Below, piece after piece: positions 1-6,773 of a DNA stretch of 7,748 bases. This stretch comes from Legionellales bacterium (GTDB lineage Bacteria; Pseudomonadota; Gammaproteobacteria; Legionellales; Legionellaceae), in the NCBI GenBank assembly GCA_003489505.1, contig DNMA01000046.1, forward strand, positions 1 through 7,748, in the 5' to 3' direction. Every line of letters starts with the position of its first letter. The stretch's first letter is position 1. A program made the translations under genes and the position numbers. The notes below the pieces were generated by a model. The model had not been told where the DNA came from, searched no databases, and saw only the letters and a program-made list of their open reading frames with translations.

Positions 1-299
1 CGATTTTGTAAATCGAGTGAGGTTTCTGTAAATCTTTGCCATAATTCAGGTGATTGTTCGGGAAGGATTTTTGATAAACCATATTCCAAACGAATAAATT
101 CTTTGGTGTAACGACTTTTTAATTCAGGTTTTTCAACAATCTTTAACAGCTCGATTACATTCTTTAAAGCATAATGATGAATGATAGGGTGGTTCTCGTG
201 AAGGCTTTCACGAACATAGGCCAAAAGATTTTCTATTCGAATAGAAACTTTAGGCAGAAACTGCGGAGATTGTTGATAAATAATTTCTTGTGTTTGCAT
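1..299 (-). CDS. zapD: Cell division protein ZapD, N-terminal part (runs off left edge)
   Basis: This frame reads leftward from an ATG at 299-297 and stays open to the window edge, giving 99 residues of a family usually about 250 long. ZapD is a cytoplasmic protein that crosslinks FtsZ filaments and stabilises the division ring. The protein begins MQTQ, as I recall for the Escherichia coli protein. It continues with family-like segments: RIENLL at 21-26, a helix with KNVIELL at 46-52, and a charged helix at 60-78 (LKSRYTKEF...LSKI). No other Met occurs in the visible part, which supports this start. The ribosome site is weak (AAGAG one base from the ATG). In many gammaproteobacteria zapD lies beside coaE and yacG, but that side is outside the window. 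Identification rests on remembered similarity, and the C-terminal FtsZ-binding region cannot be seen. Confidence 0.72.
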   Translation of the reverse strand, partial: MQTQEIIYQQSPQFLPKVSIRIENLLAYVRESLHENHPIIHHYALKNVIELLKIVEKPELKSRYTKEFIRLEYGLSKILPEQSPELWQRFTETSLDLQN

Positions 300-308
300 G
301 CTCTTAGC

Positions 309-360
309 ATTATAGTCGCTTTATGTCGTACAGATTAGCACAAAATATAAATAAGTTCAA
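309..360 (-). promoter_or_regulatory. Candidate promoter(s) for zapD
   Basis: Reading the minus strand, TTGAAC (360-355) is followed after exactly 17 bases by TAATCT (337-332). A TG one base upstream of that hexamer makes an extended -10, and this would give a leader of about 25 bases. Closer to the gene is a perfect TATAAT (314-309). Its predicted start would fall only three or four bases before the ATG, and it has no good -35. Both are pattern matches in an AT-rich spacer. Confidence 0.35.
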
Positions 361-389
361 AACATTCAATTTTTGATAGGGGAAAAAAT

Positions 390-836
390 ATGTATTTTAA
401 AAATCTGGCAATCATATTGACAGTTTTTTTGATGAGTACGGGGCAATTATTTGCTCAATCCAATCGTCTAACAGGTCTTTGGGAAACAATTGATGATAGA
501 ACCGGTCAAAAAAAATCAGTTATTAAAATCTATAAGAAAGGTGAAGAATACCGCGCAGATATTGTTAAGGTCTATTGGAAAGACGGCGACCATCATTTTT
601 GTGTAGCCTGCAAGGATAAAATTCGCCACAATCAGCCGATTGAGGGAATGAACTTTTTATGGGGTTTGAAAAAACATTCGGCTATGATGTGGGACCATGG
701 TCAAATTCTCGATCCCCATAATGGGCAAGTTTATAATTTAAGAATTAAAAAAAATAAAAATATATTATATGTACGAGCATTTCTAGGTCTTCCTTTATTA
801 GGTAGAACCCAAGAATGGCATCGTTATCAAGCGTAA
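390..836 (+). CDS. Secreted DUF2147 family protein
   Basis: This 148-residue protein is predicted to be exported. A signal peptide covers about residues 1-22, with a basic start, a hydrophobic core and a probable cut after LFA. The mature part matches my knowledge of DUF2147, a small all-beta family of periplasmic or secreted proteins of unknown function. It has an N-terminal GLWETIDDRTG at 29-39 and a CxxC pair (Cys71, Cys74). It also has a WGLKK segment at 91-95, an ILDPHNG motif at 106-112, and the C-terminal FLGLPLLGRTQEWHR at 131-145. The start is set by a good ribosome site, AGGGGA at 378-383, six bases from the ATG. It is divergent from zapD, and no terminator is visible after it. Family membership is fairly secure; no biochemical role should be assigned. 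Confidence 0.85.
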   Translation: MYFKNLAIILTVFLMSTGQLFAQSNRLTGLWETIDDRTGQKKSVIKIYKKGEEYRADIVKVYWKDGDHHFCVACKDKIRHNQPIEGMNFLWGLKKHSAMMWDHGQILDPHNGQVYNLRIKKNKNILYVRAFLGLPLLGRTQEWHRYQA

Positions 837-842
837 TTGATG

Positions 843-871
843 TGGAATTGAATGATTTAAATCGATATACT
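843..871 (+). promoter_or_regulatory. Candidate promoter for the dnaB operon
   Basis: TATACT at 866-871 matches the -10 consensus at five of six bases. A weak -35, TGGAAT at 843-848, lies 17 bases upstream. A perfect 10-base palindrome (GATTTAAATC, 854-863) lies in the spacer between them, where some regulators bind, but this may be chance in AT-rich DNA. The predicted leader before dnaB would be roughly 90 bases. Transcription could also read in from the DUF2147 gene, because no terminator is visible between them. Confidence 0.3.
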
Positions 872-970
872 AATGTTAATTTATCAAATGCGTCGTAAAA
901 CCACTCCCTTCATTGGGAATCCTCGTCTTTTTAAAACGGGGCGGACGTCAACACGAGAAGGTTTGAGATA

Positions 971-2353
971 ATGGCTGTTGCGAATTTAAAATCAAGCGCG
1001 AAAGAGGAACAATTAAAAAGACCTCCTTATTCACTAGAGGCAGAACAGGCCATTATTGGTGGTTTGATGCTCGATAATCAAGCTTGGGATAAGGTTCAAG
1101 ATAAATTAAGTATCGATGATTTTTATCGTACTGAGCATCGTATTCTTTATCGTACCGTTCAAAATCTTGCAGCCAAGCAACAACCTTTTGATGTGATTAC
1201 TATTTTAAATGGTCTTCACTTGACTGAAGAGTTAGATTTGGCAGGTGGTGAAACCTATCTATTTGAATTAGCAAATAATACGCCAAGTGTTGCCAATATT
1301 GCTGCCTATGCTGATATTGTTAGGGAAAAGTCTGTCCAAAGACAATTGATTCATGTGGCTAATGAAATTGCAGATATCGCCTATCATCCTAAAGATCGTG
1401 ATGTGGTGGAGTTATTGGACTATGCCGAGCAAAAAGTTTTTGCAATTGCTGAGCAAACACCTTCCCAAGGTGGTCCTATGACCATTAAAAATGTATTAAT
1501 GAGAGCCGTTGAAAAAATTGATGAGTTATATCAAAAAGGCTCGGTAATTACTGGGATGCCCTCTGGTTTGTCTGATTTAGATAAAATGACATCTGGTCTT
1601 CAGCCTTCTGATCTTGTGATTGTAGCAGGCCGTCCTTCCATGGGTAAAACCACTTTAACAATGAATATGGCAGAACACGCTGCCATTATTGGTAAAAAGC
1701 CAGTTCTGGTTTTCTCGATGGAGATGCCTGCAGACTCTTTGGCAATGCGTATGATGTCTTCTTTAGGAAGAATTGATCAACACCGTATTCGTACAGGACA
1801 GTTGACTGATGATGATTGGCCAAGGATTACTTCTGCGGTTCACATGCTATCAGATGCTCCTTTATTTATTGATGATACCCCAGGATTGTCACCAGCTGAG
1901 ATGCGCTCGCGCGCACGTCGTTTAATGCGTGAGCAGGGTCAATTGGGATTAATCGTGGTCGACTATTTACAGTTGATGCAAGTGCCTGGTTTTAAAGGTG
2001 ATAATCGTACGGCTGAAATTTCAGAAATTTCCAGAAGCTTAAAATCTTTAGCAAAAGAGTTGGCAGTACCTGTGATTGCATTATCTCAGTTGAATCGAAG
2101 TCTTGAGCAAAGAACAGATAAAAGACCTGTGATGTCAGATTTACGTGAATCGGGCGCGATTGAGCAGGATGCGGATTTGATTTGTTTTATTTACCGTGAT
2201 GAGGTTTATAATCCTGAAAGTCCTGATAAAGGTTGTGCAGAAATTATTATTGCCAAGCAACGTAATGGTCCCATTGGTAAAGTTAAAGTGGCGTTCTTAG
2301 GTCAATACACTCGTTTTGAAGATTTAGCCCATTCGAGCTTTATAGGGGATTAG
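971..2353 (+). CDS. dnaB: Replicative DNA helicase DnaB
   Basis: DnaB is the hexameric ATP-driven 5'-3' helicase that opens the replication fork and recruits primase. At 460 residues it is close to the usual length (about 470 in enterobacteria) and has no intein. The N-terminal DnaB domain spans about 17-120, starting RPPYSLEAEQAIIGG. A linker helix follows at about 170-190, then the RecA-like motor domain from about 195. Visible motor motifs are Walker A GRPSMGKT (220-227), the catalytic glutamate in SMEMP (Glu251), Walker B LIVVDYLQLM (327-336, Asp331), the ALSQLNRSLEQR segment with Gln373, SDLRESGAIEQDADLI (389-404), and a KQRNGP arginine-finger region (429-434). AGAAGG at 956-961 lies nine bases before the ATG. 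This is the first gene of a six-gene run, and alr starts one base after its stop. All key residues are present, so it should be the housekeeping helicase. Confidence 0.98.
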   Translation: MAVANLKSSAKEEQLKRPPYSLEAEQAIIGGLMLDNQAWDKVQDKLSIDDFYRTEHRILYRTVQNLAAKQQPFDVITILNGLHLTEELDLAGGETYLFELANNTPSVANIAAYADIVREKSVQRQLIHVANEIADIAYHPKDRDVVELLDYAEQKVFAIAEQTPSQGGPMTIKNVLMRAVEKIDELYQKGSVITGMPSGLSDLDKMTSGLQPSDLVIVAGRPSMGKTTLTMNMAEHAAIIGKKPVLVFSMEMPADSLAMRMMSSLGRIDQHRIRTGQLTDDDWPRITSAVHMLSDAPLFIDDTPGLSPAEMRSRARRLMREQGQLGLIVVDYLQLMQVPGFKGDNRTAEISEISRSLKSLAKELAVPVIALSQLNRSLEQRTDKRPVMSDLRESGAIEQDADLICFIYRDEVYNPESPDKGCAEIIIAKQRNGPIGKVKVAFLGQYTRFEDLAHSSFIGD

Positions 2354-2354
2354 A

Positions 2355-3443
2355 ATGCGACCAACGATTCTTCACATCGATAGACAAGCATTATTGCATA
2401 ATTTTTGTGTTATTTCACAAATGGCACCACAATCTAAAATGATTGCGATGGTTAAATCCAATGCTTACGGTTGTGGTTTAGAGTATGTTGTTCGTGTATT
2501 AAGTAATCATATCTATGCTTTTGGTGTTGCCTGCGTGGCCGAGGCCATGGCTATCCGTGGTTGGGGAATTCAAGACAAATGCCTGATTTTCCAAGGTGTG
2601 CATCAAGCGCATGAATGGCAACTGTCTGCTCAAAATGGTTTTGAAGTGGTTTTGCATCATCCTGAACAATTAAAGTGGTTGTTACAAACTCCTTTATCTA
2701 AGCCTGTTAGAATCTGGATTAAAGTTAATACCGGCATGCATCGTTTAGGATTTCCAATCAGTGATTTTTTAGACATTGAAAAAGCCTTGCGTGACTGTCC
2801 TTGGGTGGATGAAGAAATTGGTTTGATGACCCATTTTGCTTGTGCGGATGAGCCAAGCCATCCTTTAAATCAAATTCAAATTGAAAATTGGCAAAAAATT
2901 TCTAAAAATTGGCAGGGGCCCACAAGCGCTTGTAATTCTGCTGCAATTTGGTCTTTTCCTGAATGTCATGGAACCCACATTCGACCAGGCTTAAGTCTTT
3001 ATGGCGTTTCACCTTTTGCAAATAAAACTTTTCTGGATTTAAATCTAAAACCTGTGATGCGATATTCTTCTGCATTGATGACGGTATGGGATTACCCAAA
3101 AGGTGTTTCGATTGGCTATGGTGCCACTTTTACCACCAAAAGACCATCCACCATTGGTGTTGTTGCAGTGGGCTATGGTGATGGGTATCCAAGACATGTC
3201 AAAGAGGACACCTGTGTTTGGATTAACGGACAGTTGGCACCCATTGTCGGTAGAATTTCAATGGACATGATGACTGTAGATTTGACAGATTGTACTGGAG
3301 TTAAATTCGGAGATGCCGTAGAATTGTGGGGCGAAAATCTTCCAATCGAGAAGATATCTGAACAAGCGGGTACAATTGCTTATGAGCTGATGTGTCAAGC
3401 TTGTCCAAGAGAGCGTTTATTAGAACTTTATTTTAATAGGTGA
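2355..3443 (+). CDS. alr: Alanine racemase
   Basis: Alr is a cytoplasmic PLP enzyme that interconverts L- and D-alanine, supplying D-alanine for peptidoglycan. At 362 residues it is full length. The N-terminal barrel carries the PLP lysine, Lys34, in MVKSNAYG. Further barrel motifs are KVNTGMHRLGF (123-133), CNSAA (193-197) and RPGLSLYG (210-217), where Arg210 is expected to contact the pyridine nitrogen. The second catalytic base from the partner subunit is Tyr255 in IGYGATFT, and the C-terminal beta domain contains VGYGDGYPR (272-280) and GRISMDMMTVDL (299-310). The ribosome site AGGGGA (2344-2349) lies within the last codons of dnaB, and the ATG follows the dnaB stop by one base, so translation is probably coupled. 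A dnaB-alr pairing is known in several gammaproteobacteria. Catabolic DadX is the alternative name, but no dadA is visible nearby. Confidence 0.96.
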   Translation: MRPTILHIDRQALLHNFCVISQMAPQSKMIAMVKSNAYGCGLEYVVRVLSNHIYAFGVACVAEAMAIRGWGIQDKCLIFQGVHQAHEWQLSAQNGFEVVLHHPEQLKWLLQTPLSKPVRIWIKVNTGMHRLGFPISDFLDIEKALRDCPWVDEEIGLMTHFACADEPSHPLNQIQIENWQKISKNWQGPTSACNSAAIWSFPECHGTHIRPGLSLYGVSPFANKTFLDLNLKPVMRYSSALMTVWDYPKGVSIGYGATFTTKRPSTIGVVAVGYGDGYPRHVKEDTCVWINGQLAPIVGRISMDMMTVDLTDCTGVKFGDAVELWGENLPIEKISEQAGTIAYELMCQACPRERLLELYFNR

Positions 3444-3451
3444 GTGTTAGA

Positions 3452-3895
3452 ATGAAAAAAGTAAGTATTCTGGTTTTGATCATGATGCTTGGAGGATGTG
3501 CATCTATTACCAACGAACAAGTTGGCTCTGTTGCGGGTGGTGTAGCCGGTGGCCTATTAGGTAGTACCATTGGTGGTGGTTCAGGCAAAGTTATTGCTGC
3601 TGCAGGTGGAGCATTTATTGGAACTGTACTCGGTGCACAAATCGGTAAATACATGGATAAAGTCGATAGAATGCAAATGCAAGGTGCTTTAGAAAATACA
3701 CCAACAGGTGAAACCAAGTCATGGAAAAATCCAGACAGTGGCAACACTTATCGAATTTCACCAACCAGAACTTATTATCAAGGCCAACAACCTTGTCGTG
3801 AATATGTCACCAATGCCATTATTGGTGGAAAACAAGAAAAAGTAGTAGGGCAGGCTTGTCGTCAAGCTGATGGAAGTTGGAGAATTGTGAGTTAA
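3452..3895 (+). CDS. Glycine-zipper outer-membrane lipoprotein (17-kDa surface antigen family)
   Basis: This 147-residue protein is a predicted lipoprotein. It has a basic start, a hydrophobic segment at 4-13 and a lipobox LGGC, with Cys16 as the lipidated residue. Residues 25-66 form a glycine zipper (GSVAGGVAGGLLGSTIGGG... and a second Gly/Ala-rich helix), typical of the Rickettsia 17-kDa antigen and other 2TM glycine-zipper proteins. The C-terminal part, with Cys115 and Cys136 and ending GSWRIVS, resembles the surface-antigen tail of that family. The ATG at 3452 is preferred over a GTG at 3440 that overlaps the alr stop. AGGTGAG (3438-3444) is correctly spaced for the ATG, and the short form begins MKKVSIL like a classic lipoprotein signal. 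It sits between alr and etfB in the same run. A structural envelope role is likely, but the exact function is unknown. Confidence 0.88.
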   Translation: MKKVSILVLIMMLGGCASITNEQVGSVAGGVAGGLLGSTIGGGSGKVIAAAGGAFIGTVLGAQIGKYMDKVDRMQMQGALENTPTGETKSWKNPDSGNTYRISPTRTYYQGQQPCREYVTNAIIGGKQEKVVGQACRQADGSWRIVS

Positions 3896-3900
3896 TACAA

Positions 3901-4641
3901 ATGAAAATTCTGGTTCCGGTTAAAAGAGTTGTTGATCCATATGCAAGAATTCGTGTCAAAGCCGATGGCAGTGGCGTTGAATTACAACAAATAAAGATGG
4001 TAATGAACCCTTTTGATGAAATCGCATTAGAGGAAGCGATTCGTTTACGGGAAAAGGGAGTAGCAACCAGTGTCGTGATTGTTAGCATTGGTGAAGAAGT
4101 CTGCCAAGAAACTCTTCGCCATGGCTTAGCCCTTGGTGCTGATGAGGCGATTTTGGTTGAAAATGCGCAATCACCAAATTCATTTGAAGTGGCTAAAATT
4201 CTTGAGAAAGTGGTTCAAGAAGAGCAGCCTCAATTGGTGATGATGGGTAAGCAAGCCATCGATTCCGATGCCAATCAAACCCCTCAAATGCTTGCTGCAT
4301 TGCTGGATTGGCCACAAGCCACATTCATTTCCAACATTGAAATCAAATCTGAAAGTATTGAGGTTACTCGCGAGACCGATGCTGGTTTAGAGGTGTTGGA
4401 TGTGATGCTGCCTGCGGTCATTAGTGTCGATTTACGTTTGAATGAACCACGATACGCTACTTTACCCAATATTATGCGTGCCAAATCTAAGCCTTTGAAA
4501 ACTTTAAATGTTGATTTATCACAAGATAGTCATCAGTTAAAGTTAGATGCGCTCATGTCACCACCTATTCGTCAGAAAGGCGCAGTTTTATCAAGCGTTG
4601 ATGAATTATTTGAAAAAATAAAACCCGTATTATTTTCATAA
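3901..4641 (+). CDS. etfB: Electron transfer flavoprotein, beta subunit
   Basis: EtfB is the small subunit of the soluble heterodimer that takes electrons from acyl-CoA and related flavin dehydrogenases and passes them to ETF-ubiquinone oxidoreductase. It has 246 residues, the normal length. Characteristic segments are VPVKRVVDPYARIRVK (5-20), NPFDEIALEEA (36-46), GKQAIDSDANQT (116-127), and the family signature region around VTRETDAGLEV with LPAVISVDLRLNEPRYATLPNIM (155-192). These closely follow the canonical AMP-containing, non-bifurcating group that includes the mitochondrial protein. The ATG at 3901 is chosen because family members start MKILVPVKR. An upstream in-frame TTG (3877) would add eight unlikely residues. 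The ribosome site is modest (GTGAG, 3887-3891) and lies at the end of the lipoprotein gene, five bases upstream, so coupling is likely. Confidence 0.96.
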   Translation: MKILVPVKRVVDPYARIRVKADGSGVELQQIKMVMNPFDEIALEEAIRLREKGVATSVVIVSIGEEVCQETLRHGLALGADEAILVENAQSPNSFEVAKILEKVVQEEQPQLVMMGKQAIDSDANQTPQMLAALLDWPQATFISNIEIKSESIEVTRETDAGLEVLDVMLPAVISVDLRLNEPRYATLPNIMRAKSKPLKTLNVDLSQDSHQLKLDALMSPPIRQKGAVLSSVDELFEKIKPVLFS

Positions 4642-4653
4642 GGATGATAGTCA

Positions 4654-5598
4654 ATGAGTACTTTAATATGGATAGAACATGATGAGAATAATCTTCATCC
4701 CTCTACTCGAAACTTAATTACAGCCGCTAAATTATTATCCAAACCTATTACAGCTCTTGTTGCGGGAAAATCAGTACAAAAAGTTGCTCAAGAATTATCA
4801 ACAATTTTAGGGATTGATGCGATCATTACTTGTGAAGCCGATTATTATTTTCCCTTTCGTGCAGAGCCTATTGCTAAATTAATCTCAAGCCTTTCAAAAG
4901 ATTTTGACAATATTTTGGCATTGGCTACCACAACTGGAAAAAACATCTTACCTAGGGCTGCCGGATTATGTCGGCATGCGATGCTTAGCGATGTCATTAA
5001 AATTGAATCTGATAAAACTTTTGTTCATCCTATCTATGCAGGGAATGCCTTAGCTAAAGAAACCTTTCAAAACACGCTATGTATCATGACGATAAGACCC
5101 AGTGCTTTTGAAAAAGAACTACTTGAGCAAAGTCCATGTGAAATGAAAAGCATTCCTGCATTAGCAGACGATACACGCACCAAGGTTGTTCGTGTTGCCA
5201 AACGAGATAAAGATAAAGCCGACCTCCAGACGGCAAAAATTGTTGTATCTGGAGGCAGGGGGCTAGGAACCTCAGAAAACTTTAAATTAATTGAAGATTT
5301 TGCCAACAAACTAGGTGCTGCAGTAGGCGCATCGCGTGCTGCTGTAGATGCTGGTTTTGTTGCAAATGACTATCAGGTTGGGCAAACAGGAAAAATTGTT
5401 GCACCTGATTTATATATTGCAATTGGTATATCGGGTGCCATTCAGCATCTAGCAGGAATGAAGGATTCAAAAGTGATTGTTGCAATCAATAAAGATCCCG
5501 AAGCCCCTATCTTTGAAATTGCAACTTATGGATTAGTTGGCGATTTATTTCAATTACTGCCTGAGTTGATAAAAAAAATAGAAATGAGTTCTTGTTAA
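4654..5598 (+). CDS. etfA: Electron transfer flavoprotein, alpha subunit
   Basis: EtfA is the FAD-binding large subunit that pairs with EtfB. It has 314 residues, the usual length. The N-terminal domain (about 1-185) is the more variable nucleotide-binding-like fold. The C-terminal FAD domain contains SGGRGLG (199-205), GASRAAVDAGF (225-235), QVGQTGKIVAPDLYIAIGIS (241-260), the QHLAG that completes the family signature (264-268), and INKDPEAPIF (278-287). These blocks are almost identical to those I know from canonical mitochondrial-type ETF. TAAGGA (4639-4644), overlapping the etfB stop, is nine bases from the ATG, and the gap between the genes is 12 bases, as expected for subunits made together. 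No ETF-ubiquinone oxidoreductase or acyl-CoA dehydrogenase gene is visible, so the electron partners must be encoded elsewhere. Confidence 0.97.
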   Translation: MSTLIWIEHDENNLHPSTRNLITAAKLLSKPITALVAGKSVQKVAQELSTILGIDAIITCEADYYFPFRAEPIAKLISSLSKDFDNILALATTTGKNILPRAAGLCRHAMLSDVIKIESDKTFVHPIYAGNALAKETFQNTLCIMTIRPSAFEKELLEQSPCEMKSIPALADDTRTKVVRVAKRDKDKADLQTAKIVVSGGRGLGTSENFKLIEDFANKLGAAVGASRAAVDAGFVANDYQVGQTGKIVAPDLYIAIGISGAIQHLAGMKDSKVIVAINKDPEAPIFEIATYGLVGDLFQLLPELIKKIEMSSC

Positions 5599-5614
5599 AT
5601 TATGGAGATTAGCT

Positions 5615-6733
5615 ATGTTGGTTGGTGTACCCAAGGAAATTAAAACTCAGGAATATCGTGTTGGCTTAACCCCTAGTAGTGTCAAAGAAATTATACGTGC
5701 GGGTGCTGATGTTATTATTGAAAAAAATGCAGGATTAGGTATTGGTATCGATGACCAAGGTTATATCGCTGCGGGTGCAAGAATTGCAAGTCACGCAGAT
5801 GAGATTTATGCGATGGCCGATTTAATTGTAAAAGTCAAAGAGCCTCAACCTGATGAATGTTTGAAATTAAGAGAAAATCAAACGCTATTTACCTACTTAC
5901 ATTTAGCCCCAGATCCTTATCAAGCTAAGTTATTAAAAGCATCCGGTACGACAGCCATTGCTTATGAAACTGTAACTCAAGCTGATGGAGGCTTACCGCT
6001 TTTAACACCCATGTCTCAAGTAGCAGGACGGATGTCTGTTCAAGCAGCAGCACATTGCCTTGAGAAGGCCCAAGGTGGTAGTGGGGTTTTATTAGGTGGT
6101 GTGCCTGGTGTTGAGCCTGGTCATGTTGTCATTATTGGCGGTGGTGTGGTCGGTACGCATGCAGCACAGATGGCTGTTGGTTTAGGTGCTCAGGTTACCA
6201 TTCTGGATAAATCCTTGGTACGAATTCAACAACTACAAAATCAATTCGGCTCTGTATTAAATACCATTTATGCAACCCAAGAAAATATCGACAAATATGT
6301 TCGTGAAGCAGATGCTGTAATTGGTGCGGTCTTAATTCCAGGTGCTGCAGCGCCAAAATTAGTGACTAGAGATATCCTACGTGAAATGCGCCCAGGCTCT
6401 GTTGTAGTCGACGTTGCAATTGACCAGGGTGGTTGTATTGAAACCAGTCGTCCAACAACCCATCATGAACCCACTTATGTCAGTGAAGGAATCATTCATT
6501 ACTGCGTGGCAAATATGCCAGGTGCTGTTCCTCGTACGTCTACTTTTGCATTAAATAATGCAACCTTGCCATTTATTTTAAGTTTAGTCACCAAAGGTGT
6601 GAAGTCTGCATTACTGGAAGACCAACACTTCTTGAATGGCTTAAATGTTCACAAAGGCATCATTACTTGTGAAGCCGTGGCAAAAGACTTAGATGATCAA
6701 TTTGTAGAAGCTCGTAAAGCCTTAGCAAGCTAA
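5615..6733 (+). CDS. ald: Alanine dehydrogenase (NAD+)
   Basis: Ald catalyses reversible oxidative deamination of L-alanine to pyruvate, ammonia and NADH in the cytoplasm, usually as a hexamer. At 372 residues it has the family length (about 371). It starts MLVGVPKEIKTQEYRVGLTP, with substrate residue Arg15. Lys75 in VKVKEP, His96 in YLHLAPD and Asp270 in VDVAIDQGG occupy the known catalytic positions. The Rossmann motif IGGGVVGTHAA (174-184) and Asp198 indicate NAD binding, and PLLTPMSQVAGRMSVQ (128-143) and NMPGAVPRTST (300-310) are strongly diagnostic. This argues against the related transhydrogenase alpha subunit, which continues into a membrane part. GGAG (5604-5607) is seven bases before the ATG, and the gene starts 16 bases after etfA. 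It is last in the run and is followed at once by an intrinsic terminator. Confidence 0.97.
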   Translation: MLVGVPKEIKTQEYRVGLTPSSVKEIIRAGADVIIEKNAGLGIGIDDQGYIAAGARIASHADEIYAMADLIVKVKEPQPDECLKLRENQTLFTYLHLAPDPYQAKLLKASGTTAIAYETVTQADGGLPLLTPMSQVAGRMSVQAAAHCLEKAQGGSGVLLGGVPGVEPGHVVIIGGGVVGTHAAQMAVGLGAQVTILDKSLVRIQQLQNQFGSVLNTIYATQENIDKYVREADAVIGAVLIPGAAAPKLVTRDILREMRPGSVVVDVAIDQGGCIETSRPTTHHEPTYVSEGIIHYCVANMPGAVPRTSTFALNNATLPFILSLVTKGVKSALLEDQHFLNGLNVHKGIITCEAVAKDLDDQFVEARKALAS

Positions 6734-6738
6734 GGATG

Positions 6739-6773
6739 GAGATGGCAGTAAAACTGCCATCTTTTGTTGTTTT
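6739..6773 (+). terminator. Rho-independent terminator after ald
   Basis: An eight-base perfect stem, GATGGCAG (6741-6748) with CTGCCATC (6754-6761), encloses a five-base TAAAA loop. A6740-T6762 and a G-U wobble (6739/6763) can extend the stem. The T-rich tail TTTTGTTGTTTT (6762-6773) follows. The stem starts eight bases after the ald stop codon, marking the end of the dnaB-ald transcription unit. There is no T-tract on the other strand, so it acts in one direction only. Confidence 0.9.

Noticed and set aside
2902..3099. Minus-strand open frame within alr
   Set aside because: Shadow of a strongly supported alanine racemase gene, with no ribosome site or family resemblance.
3440..3451. GTG start for the glycine-zipper lipoprotein, overlapping alr
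   Set aside because: The ATG at 3452 has a properly spaced ribosome site and gives a normal lipoprotein signal peptide.
3433..3747. Open frame on the minus strand opposite the lipoprotein gene
   Set aside because: It is Pro/Ala-rich only because it mirrors the glycine-rich zipper codons; it has no ribosome site and lies opposite a well-supported lipoprotein.
3877..3900. TTG start extending EtfB by eight residues
   Set aside because: Family members begin MKILVPVKR, matching the ATG at 3901.
3819..5485. Several minus-strand open frames across etfB and etfA
   Set aside because: All lie opposite conserved ETF coding sequence and have no independent signals.
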